Assembly: GCA_021851985.1 (NCBI GenBank)
Contig: JAJZOS010000019.1
Coordinates: 1 to 10,850 of the forward strand
Length of the DNA: 10,850 nucleotides
Direction of reading: 5' to 3'
Origin: Microcaldota archaeon
GTDB lineage: Archaea; Micrarchaeota; Micrarchaeia; Micrarchaeales; CABMGC01
Each line of letters begins with the position of its first letter. Position 1 is the first letter of the stretch. The translations under genes and the position numbers were made by a program. Below are positions 4,961-10,850 of this stretch, one piece after another. The notes under the pieces were generated by a model. The model saw only the letters and a program-made list of their open reading frames with translations, was not told where the DNA came from and made no database searches.

Positions 4961-6286
4961 TTATTTCTTTGCCTTTTTTATAAATCCTTCTATTTTCCTG
5001 TCAAGCGCCGCGCTTTTCGGCGAAAGTTCATAATATACCTGCACTATCGGCTTGTCAACGTTTATCAGTCTTCTGAGGTCTGTCGGAGTCGCCGATATCA
5101 CTATGTCGCAATCCGCCGCATTCACTGTCGCTTCAAGGTCTTTTATCTGTTTTACGCTGTAGCCCATGGCTGGCAGCTCCGCATCCAGTGACGGATATTT
5201 CAAAAAGGTGTCTTTTATCGTGCCCACGGCATATTTCTTTGCGTTTACTATGGAAGATGCCCCATATTGCTCTGCGGCTATGGTAGCCGCTCCAAATTTC
5301 ATGTTTCCATGGGTTATGGTGGGGCCGTCTTCGACAAGAAGCGCCCTGCTGTTTTTTATTATCCGCGGATTGTCCACGCTTATTATAGAATCACAGAGCA
5401 CTATATCCGCCCTTCCATTTATGCTGTTCAATGCGGCATTTACTCTTTCAACATCCTCTGGTTTTGCAGAATTTACCTTGTTTATCAGCAGCATATCCGC
5501 CATTCTGGCCACAGTGGCTCCGGGATAATACGTAAGTTCGTTCCCGGCCCTTAACGGATCCGCAACTACTATGAGGAGATCCGTTTTTATGAATGGTGCA
5601 TCGTTGTTACCGCCATCCCATATTATCAAATCGGCCTCTTTTTCGGCCATCCTTAGTATCCTTTCATAATCTACGCCCGCAAATAACGTGAACCCGTTTT
5701 TTATATGGGGTTCGTAGTCCTCCCTTTCCTCTATCGTAGTATTATACTTGTCAAGGTCGGAGAGTTTTGTGAATTTCTGCACTATCTGCTCTTTCAACAC
5801 CCCATACGGCATGGGGTGCCTTATTATTACTGCATTTAACCCGGATTTCTTCACAAGTTTCGATACGTATCGCGCTGTCTGGCTTTTGCCCACTCCAGTT
5901 CTGACTCCGCATATTCCTATTACGGGCTTTGTCGATTTTATCATGGTTTTTTCCTGTGCGATAAGCTCAAAGTCAGAACCTAGGGAATTAACTAGGCTTG
6001 CCTTTTCCATCACTGTTTGGTAAGGGAGGTCGCTGTACGCCAAAACAGATTTTTCAACCTTATTCTTCTTTATCAGATGCGCAAGCTCCTTTTCATCATA
6101 TATCTTTATGCCTTCAGGATAAAATTTTCCACTTAGCTCCGGAGGATATATCCTGTCTGATATGTACGGTATTTGCGCTGCGGTAAAAGCCACAACCTCC
6201 TTTTCTGCATCCCCCCTAAATAATACGTTAAATGTATGGAAGTCCCTTCCTGCAGCACCTATTATTATGATTTTTTCCTTCTCCAC
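4961..6286 (-). CDS. COG2403-type P-loop nucleotide-binding protein, cyclic 2,3-diphosphoglycerate synthetase-like
   Basis: The protein starts with a Rossmann-like strand and glycine loop, IIIIGAAGRDFHTFNVLFRG, then AFTAAQIPYISDRIYPPEL. A P-loop domain follows with Walker A GVRTGVGKS (about residues 127-135 from the start used here), RHPMPYG, IIWDGGNNDAPF and VVADPLRAGNELTYYPG. Later motifs are LVEDGPTITHGNMKFGA and ISATPTDLRRLI. The whole layout matches archaeal proteins annotated as predicted GTPase or cyclic 2,3-diphosphoglycerate synthetase, which cyclises 2,3-diphosphoglycerate with ATP. Substrate is not proven here. The frame opens at GTG 6319, but I prefer GTG 6286: homologues begin right before the first strand, and a TATA box around 6304-6316 sits about 25 bases upstream, implying a nearly leaderless mRNA. 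From 6286 the protein has 441 residues. It diverges from gyrB. Confidence 0.85.
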   Translation of the reverse strand: MEKEKIIIIGAAGRDFHTFNVLFRGDAEKEVVAFTAAQIPYISDRIYPPELSGKFYPEGIKIYDEKELAHLIKKNKVEKSVLAYSDLPYQTVMEKASLVNSLGSDFELIAQEKTMIKSTKPVIGICGVRTGVGKSQTARYVSKLVKKSGLNAVIIRHPMPYGVLKEQIVQKFTKLSDLDKYNTTIEEREDYEPHIKNGFTLFAGVDYERILRMAEKEADLIIWDGGNNDAPFIKTDLLIVVADPLRAGNELTYYPGATVARMADMLLINKVNSAKPEDVERVNAALNSINGRADIVLCDSIISVDNPRIIKNSRALLVEDGPTITHGNMKFGAATIAAEQYGASSIVNAKKYAVGTIKDTFLKYPSLDAELPAMGYSVKQIKDLEATVNAADCDIVISATPTDLRRLINVDKPIVQVYYELSPKSAALDRKIEGFIKKAKK

Positions 6287-6303
6287 AGCCCTCACTACAA
6301 TGC

Positions 6304-6316
6304 ATTTTAATATATG
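6304..6316 (-). promoter_or_regulatory. Putative TATA box of the COG2403 gene
   Basis: On the minus strand CATATATTAAAAT is centred near 6310. Transcription about 25 bases downstream would start at about 6285, at the GTG at 6286. If this box is right, the longer reading from GTG 6319 cannot be translated from this promoter, because its first codons would lie upstream of the mRNA start. Confidence 0.5.
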
Positions 6317-6353
6317 CACAGAAACTATTATTTAGGTTACCAACCGCACTCTA

Positions 6354-6374
6354 TCGTCGTAATATTTGCGACGA
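6354..6374. promoter_or_regulatory. Inverted repeat between divergent promoters, candidate operator
   Basis: TCGTCG (6354-6359) and CGACGA (6369-6374) form a perfect six-base inverted repeat separated by nine A/T-rich bases, a 21-base dyad centred at 6364. The half-site centres are about 15 bases apart, near one and a half helical turns. It lies between the COG2403 TATA box (about 6310) and the gyrB TATA region (6391-6412). A dimeric regulator bound here could affect both genes. The identity of any regulator is unknown. Confidence 0.4.
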
Positions 6375-6390
6375 CAAATCTGCCCGAGAA

Positions 6391-6412
6391 GGTTTATATT
6401 TCTTTAAAACAC
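6391..6412 (+). promoter_or_regulatory. Putative promoter of the gyrB-gyrA operon
   Basis: Two TATA-like elements overlap here, TTTATATTTC (6393-6402) and TTTAAAAC (6403-6410). They predict transcription starts near 6421 and 6431, giving a leader of about 10-20 bases before the gyrB ATG at 6442. No Shine-Dalgarno precedes that ATG, which fits a short-leader mRNA. Confidence 0.5.
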
Positions 6413-6441
6413 AGGTATAATGACTATTTACAACGATTTAC

Positions 6442-8355
6442 ATGGAAACCGAGACTGACGAATATAACGCCTCAAAAATCATAGTGCTTGAAGGTGCGCA
6501 GGGCATAAGGAAAAGACCGTCAATGTATATCGGCTCCACCGGAGCTTCAGGAGTGATACATCTTCTCTATGAAATAATAGATAATGCAGTTGATGAAGCT
6601 GCAGCAGGCTTTTGCAAGACAATAAAGGTGTCTCTTTTTCAGGATGCTGACGGCGACATTGCCGAAGTCAGCGACGATGGCAGGGGCATCCCCGTCGGCA
6701 TGATGGACAAGTACCAAAAGAGCGCTTTGGAGGTGATAATGACAACCCTCCATAAAGGAGCCAAATTCAATAATGATGTATACAAAGTGTCAGGAGGCCT
6801 ACATGGCGTGGGCCTTACGGTAGTCAATGCCCTATCCAAGTATACTGAGGTTACGGTGAGAAAGCATGGACATGTGTACAAACAGAGCTTCAGCAAAGGT
6901 CTTCCGTCATCCGGTCTTGAGATTGTAGGAGATTCGCAAGAGACCGGCACCACAATCAGATTTAAGCCGGACAACGAGATTTTCAGCGTGTCTACATTCG
7001 ATTCCACATTGCTGAAGGATAGGATAAGATACACTTCCTTCCTCAATCCTGGACTTAAAATAATATTTGTTGATGACAGATTTGGGGCGCATGAAGAAGA
7101 AACATTCGAGTCAGCCAACGGCATCCGCGATTTCATAAAATTCATAAACAAAGAAGCCACTCCGATAACCGAAGTGATGCATTCAAAGAAACAGGCAGAC
7201 AACATGATGATCGAATTTGCGATCCAGTATACTGACTCATACGAAGAGAAGACCGAGGCGTTCGTGAACAACATAAAGACCTGGGAAGGCGGCACGCACC
7301 TTACAGGATTCCATGCCGCAGTTACTAGGGCGATATTAAATTATATCGACAAGAATAAGATGAACTCAAAATCACAAGTCAGGATAACCGGCGAGGATAC
7401 TAGGGAGGGGCTTACTGCAGTGCTGAGCATTTTAATGCAGAATCCTGAATTCGAGGGGCAGACGAAAGGCAAACTTGGCAATGTTTACGTAAAAAGCGCT
7501 GTCGAGGGAATTGTATATTCTTTTCTTTCAAGGTACTTGGAAGAGCACCCACAGGAATCGAGATCAATAGTTGAAAAGATAATGTCTGCTGCGAATGCCA
7601 GGGAGAGCGCAAAAAAAGCGAGGGAGATGGCAAGGAAGAAATCAATATTCGACAGCGCGGTTCTTCCGGGCAAGCTTGCGGACTGCATAATAGATGATCC
7701 TGAGAAAGCAGAGCTTTTCATAGTGGAAGGGCAGAGCGCAGGCGGCTCAAGCAAGCAGGGCCGCGATAAAAATACGCAGGCCATATTGCCATTAAGAGGA
7801 AAGATACTTAATGTGGAAAAAGCCAGCCTTGAAAAGATATTCGACAATGCCGAGATCAAGACCCTGATAACGGCGTTCGGCACTGGTATAAACGAGTCAT
7901 TCAATATAGAAGGCCTCAGGTACAATAAGATAATAATAATGACAGATGCGGATGTTGATGGCAGCCATATACGCACCCTCCTGCTCACGTTTTTCTACAG
8001 GTACATGAAGAAAATAATAGAGAACGGAAATGTGTATGCAGCAATGCCGCCGCTTTACAAGATTACGAAAGGCAAGTCCACATATTATTGCTACAGCGAT
8101 GAGGATCTCGAACTGAAGCGCGCCGAACTAGGCGAGCTGGACAGCCTGCAAAGATATAAGGGCCTTGGAGAAATGAACGAGACGCAGCTCTGGGAAACGA
8201 CAATGAATCCGGAAAACAGGAGGTTAAAGAAAATAACAATATCCGACTCCCAGAGGGCGGAGGAATTATTCAAGATACTCATGGGCATAGAAGTCCTTCC
8301 AAGGCGAAAATTCCTGCACGAGCATGCGGAACAGGTCAAATCCCTCGATATATGA
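6442..8355 (+). CDS. gyrB: DNA gyrase subunit B
   Basis: This is the ATPase and TOPRIM subunit of the type IIA topoisomerase that introduces negative supercoils. The 637 residues match short bacterial-type GyrB without the insertion seen in E. coli. The GHKL ATPase has E44 and N48 in YEIIDNAVDEA, DDGRGIP (78-84) and GGLHGVGLTVVNALS. R140 corresponds to the coumarin-contact Arg. The transducer follows, then the TOPRIM domain with EGQSAGGSSKQGR (E429) and the metal-binding DADVD (502-506), then the C-terminal KGLGEMNE. The position that is usually Asp in EGDSAGG is Gln here (Q431). The start at 6442 gives the expected N-terminal length. The gene is the first of an operon with gyrA, 17 bases downstream. 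Gyrase in archaea is generally taken as acquired from bacteria. Confidence 0.97.
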   Translation: METETDEYNASKIIVLEGAQGIRKRPSMYIGSTGASGVIHLLYEIIDNAVDEAAAGFCKTIKVSLFQDADGDIAEVSDDGRGIPVGMMDKYQKSALEVIMTTLHKGAKFNNDVYKVSGGLHGVGLTVVNALSKYTEVTVRKHGHVYKQSFSKGLPSSGLEIVGDSQETGTTIRFKPDNEIFSVSTFDSTLLKDRIRYTSFLNPGLKIIFVDDRFGAHEEETFESANGIRDFIKFINKEATPITEVMHSKKQADNMMIEFAIQYTDSYEEKTEAFVNNIKTWEGGTHLTGFHAAVTRAILNYIDKNKMNSKSQVRITGEDTREGLTAVLSILMQNPEFEGQTKGKLGNVYVKSAVEGIVYSFLSRYLEEHPQESRSIVEKIMSAANARESAKKAREMARKKSIFDSAVLPGKLADCIIDDPEKAELFIVEGQSAGGSSKQGRDKNTQAILPLRGKILNVEKASLEKIFDNAEIKTLITAFGTGINESFNIEGLRYNKIIIMTDADVDGSHIRTLLLTFFYRYMKKIIENGNVYAAMPPLYKITKGKSTYYCYSDEDLELKRAELGELDSLQRYKGLGEMNETQLWETTMNPENRRLKKITISDSQRAEELFKILMGIEVLPRRKFLHEHAEQVKSLDI

Positions 8356-8372
8356 AATAATGGGGCACTAAT

Positions 8373-10778
8373 ATGCAAGAAATATTTCCAATTTCACTTG
8401 AAGAAGAGCTCCAGTCAAGTTACATAGCCTATGCAATGAGCGTCATAATAAGCAGGGCAATACCCGACGCAAGGGACGGCTTGAAGCCCGTCCAGAGAAG
8501 GATACTGTATGCAATGCACGGGCTCAAAAATACGCATGATCAGCCAACCAAGAAAAGCGCGAGGATCGTCGGAGAAACTCTCGGAAAATATCATCCGCAT
8601 GGCGACATGGCCGTATATGACGCATTGGTGCGCATGGCGCAGGATTTTTCGATGCGCAATCTTCTTGTGGAAGGCCAGGGAAATATGGGATCAATAGATG
8701 GGGATCCGCCAGCGGCGCAAAGGTATACTGAAGTGAGGCTTACGAAGTTTGCCGAAGCGATGCTTGATGACTTGGACAAAGGTACGGTCGATTTCATCCC
8801 TAATTTCGATAACACCGAAAGCGAGCCTGTAGTGATGCCGTCAAAGATACCCAATTTGCTTGTCAACGGAGCAATGGGCATAGCTGTCGGGGTCGCAACG
8901 AGCATGCCTCCACATAATCTTTCCGAGATATGCGATGCAATTATACATAAAATAGACAATCAGGGATGCACGGCTGAAGATCTTCTTAAGATAATACAGG
9001 GCCCAGACTTTCCTACTGGAGGCATTGCCGTGATGTCGCAGAATGCCTATAACGGGTATAAATACGGGCGGGGCCAGCTGACAATCAAGGCAAAGGCGGC
9101 TACCGACGAGAAGAATAGAAGGATAATAATAACTGAGATACCGTATAATGTCAACAAGTCGACCCTGATGCAGACCATGGCAGAGCTCGCCAAGGACAAA
9201 AAGATTGTAGGTCTAAAAGACATAAGGGATGAAAGCGACAAACAGGGAATAAGGATAATCATAGACTTTAGGGAAGGCAGCAGCGGAGAACAGATCCTAA
9301 ACATGCTCTATAAGTATACGCAGCTGCAGGTGACGTTCCCCTTGATAAATCTTGCAGTGATAGGCAAGAGCCTCAAGAGCCTGAATCTTCTCCAGATAAT
9401 GGATACTTTTCTGGCGCATAGGGTCGAGGTAATTCTCAGGAGGAGCAGGTACGAGCTTGAGATTGCAAAGAACAGGCTACATATAGTTGAAGGGCTGCTT
9501 ATAGCCATAGAAAACATAGACCGCATAATTTCAATGATAAAATCAAGCTCTGAAATAGGCGAAGCACGGCAGAAGCTCATCACCGGATTCGGGCTTTCAG
9601 AGAAGCAGTCCAATGCAATACTGGAGATGAAGCTGAGCAGGCTTACTCATCTTGAAAACAACACGCTTGCAGCAGAGAAGGACGAGCTTGCAAAGAGCAT
9701 AAAATATTACTCAGAGGTGATAGGGAGCCCGCAGGCGATAAATAACATAATAAAGGAAGAGACTGCCGATATCAAAAAAAGATTCGGCACCCCAAGAAGG
9801 ACGGAAATAGTATTTTCAGAGGAAGAAGATAAGATCCTTGACGAGGATATGATAAGCAACGAAAAGGTAACCGTAATACTCACAAACAGTGGCTATGTGA
9901 AGAGGCTTGCGATAAGCAATTATAAGGAGCAGGGCAGGGGAGGCAAGGGAATAATATCAATAAATCTTAAGGAAGGCGACTATGTGAAGCAGGTGCTCAC
10001 ATGCAACAACAAGGATTTTATCATAGGCATAACAAACAAAGGCAGGGCGTATTGGGTCAAGGCGTATAATATACCAGAAGGCGGGAGGTATTCGGAAGGC
10101 AAGGCGATAGTTAATCTTGTAGATGTAAAGGAAGAAAAGATAATTAATATACTGAATGTCGGCGTTTTCTCAAATTCGAAACTGATTTTCCTTACATCAA
10201 AAGGCATGGTGAAGAAAGTAAGAGCCGAGCTGTTTTCAAAGCCAAGGTCAAATGGCATACGTGCACTAAATCTCGTTGAAGATGACAGGATCGAGGACGT
10301 GATAGTATGCTCCAATGAAAAATACCTTATAATATCTACGAAGAAGGGCAAGTCCATAAAGTTCAAGGAATCAGATCTCAGGTACACCGGAAGGAATGCC
10401 ATGGGCGTCAGGGGCATAAGGCTTCACGAAGGAGACTCCTCAAGCAACATAATATCTACGAATGAGTCAGGCAGCATCCTTGCAGTCACAGAGAAAGGAT
10501 ATGGTAAAATAACAGAAGCGAGCGAATACAGGGAACAGAAGAGAGGCGGAGGGGGAGTCATTAACCTCAGGGTAAACGAAAAGACGGGCAACGTAGTAAA
10601 ATCGTTGTTTATAAAAGGGCCCGAGAATGTGGTGCTCATTAATTCCATGGGCATATCAATCACATTTCCCACAAACGAGATCAGGGTCACCGGAAGGGCT
10701 GCAAGCGGCGTAAGGCTGATGCACCTCGGCCCTGGCACTCAGATAGTAGACGCGATAGTGCTTGACGAAGCGCAGTAG
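8373..10778 (+). CDS. gyrA: DNA gyrase subunit A
   Basis: This is the DNA cleavage and wrapping subunit that forms the A2B2 gyrase with GyrB. The 801 residues contain the breakage-reunion domain. In it QRRILYAM and [17 protein letters not shown] lead to the catalytic R117-Y118 in [10 protein letters not shown], followed by PDFPTGG and the coiled-coil gate. The C-terminal pinwheel (about 500-800) carries a GyrA box QGRGGKG (520-526), one residue off the consensus QRRGGKG. Repeated blade motifs follow, such as [25 protein letters not shown] and [11 protein letters not shown]. The GyrA box and adjacency to gyrB favour gyrase over topoisomerase IV. In the quinolone-determining region, Met79 replaces the usual Ser (E. 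coli S83), while D83 (E. coli D87) is kept. The ATG at 8373 is 17 bases after gyrB. Confidence 0.97.
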   Translation: MQEIFPISLEEELQSSYIAYAMSVIISRAIPDARDGLKPVQRRILYAMHGLKNTHDQPTKKSARIVGETLGKYHPHGDMAVYDALVRMAQDFSMRNLLVEGQGNMGSIDGDPPAAQRYTEVRLTKFAEAMLDDLDKGTVDFIPNFDNTESEPVVMPSKIPNLLVNGAMGIAVGVATSMPPHNLSEICDAIIHKIDNQGCTAEDLLKIIQGPDFPTGGIAVMSQNAYNGYKYGRGQLTIKAKAATDEKNRRIIITEIPYNVNKSTLMQTMAELAKDKKIVGLKDIRDESDKQGIRIIIDFREGSSGEQILNMLYKYTQLQVTFPLINLAVIGKSLKSLNLLQIMDTFLAHRVEVILRRSRYELEIAKNRLHIVEGLLIAIENIDRIISMIKSSSEIGEARQKLITGFGLSEKQSNAILEMKLSRLTHLENNTLAAEKDELAKSIKYYSEVIGSPQAINNIIKEETADIKKRFGTPRRTEIVFSEEEDKILDEDMISNEKVTVILTNSGYVKRLAISNYKEQGRGGKGIISINLKEGDYVKQVLTCNNKDFIIGITNKGRAYWVKAYNIPEGGRYSEGKAIVNLVDVKEEKIINILNVGVFSNSKLIFLTSKGMVKKVRAELFSKPRSNGIRALNLVEDDRIEDVIVCSNEKYLIISTKKGKSIKFKESDLRYTGRNAMGVRGIRLHEGDSSSNIISTNESGSILAVTEKGYGKITEASEYREQKRGGGGVINLRVNEKTGNVVKSLFIKGPENVVLINSMGISITFPTNEIRVTGRAASGVRLMHLGPGTQIVDAIVLDEAQ

Positions 10779-10783
10779 GGATA

Positions 10784-10850
10784 TCAGTCGATCTTCCAGA
10801 ATTTCTTGTTTTTTATGAAATTTTTCTGCGCTTCTGTTATGTCCGCACAG
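10784..10850 (-). CDS. C-terminal end of an unidentified convergent gene (partial)
   Basis: The minus strand shows 21 codons of open frame running in from the right edge and ending at TGA 10784-10786. The last residues read EAQKNFIKNKKFWKID. The lysine-rich, aromatic tail looks like an ordinary protein C-terminus. Its stop faces the gyrA stop with five bases between them. The fragment is too short to name a family, and a second minus frame is also open here, so the call is tentative. Confidence 0.45.
   Translation of the reverse strand, partial: CADITEAQKNFIKNKKFWKID

Noticed and set aside
6639..7295. Minus-strand open frame of 218 codons
   Set aside because: It is antisense to the conserved gyrB ATPase and transducer region and shows no family motif.
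6442..10778. Reading the topoisomerase pair as parE-parC (topoisomerase IV)
   Set aside because: The GyrA-box-like QGRGGKG and full pinwheel repeats point to gyrase.
1..10850. Search by eye for CRISPR arrays, insertion sequences, integrase or toxin-antitoxin genes
   Set aside because: No regularly spaced repeats, transposase-like motifs or terminal repeats were found on either strand.

Overview
The window looks like a piece of an archaeal chromosome. It encodes ribosomal protein eL42 (L44e), translation initiation factor aIF2-alpha, a GINS-family replication protein, a TFE transcription factor, a PAC2-family protein and an archaeal initiator tRNA with an A1:U72 pair. TATA-type promoters and GTG/TTG starts fit this. 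A bacterial-type DNA gyrase (gyrB-gyrA) is also present, as in archaeal lineages that acquired gyrase from bacteria. Moderate GC, heavy AGG/AGA/ATA codon use in the gyrase genes, tight packing and an altered L44e-aIF2-alpha cluster suggest a DPANN-type archaeon. Micrarchaeota (ARMAN-like) is my best guess, but this is inference and not proven here.

Layout. Everything from 1 to about 6290 is on the minus strand, so the order of transcription is right to left. From right to left: a COG2403-type P-loop protein (cyclic 2,3-diphosphoglycerate synthetase-like, about 6286-4961); tRNA-Lys(CUU); a 415-residue coiled-coil protein of unknown function; TFE with an unusual basic N-terminal extension; the initiator tRNA-Met(CAU); a 550-base stretch with no intact recognised gene; and a tight operon gins51 - rpl44e - aIF2-alpha - PAC2 that runs off the left edge. 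The 550-base stretch holds, on the plus strand, remains of what may be a frameshifted small winged-helix gene. On the right, gyrB and gyrA form a plus-strand operon that diverges from the COG2403 gene. A convergent minus-strand gene enters from the right edge five bases after the gyrA stop.

How the genes relate. The left operon joins replication (GINS) to translation (L44e, aIF2-alpha), a known archaeal association. Here the usual partners S27e and Nop10 are missing from the positions they normally hold. The initiator tRNA, ligand of the aIF2 complex, lies about 550 bases upstream. TFE supplies the basal transcription machinery, and gyrase introduces negative supercoils. The 122-to-155-base divergent region between the COG2403 gene and gyrB carries promoters for both sides and a clear inverted repeat that could be an operator.

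The window shows no mobile element, CRISPR array or defence system. The most unusual items are the TFE extension, the frameshifted small wHTH-like gene, the orphan coiled-coil protein, non-standard residues at the quinolone-pocket positions of both gyrase subunits, and the rearranged L44e-aIF2-alpha cluster.
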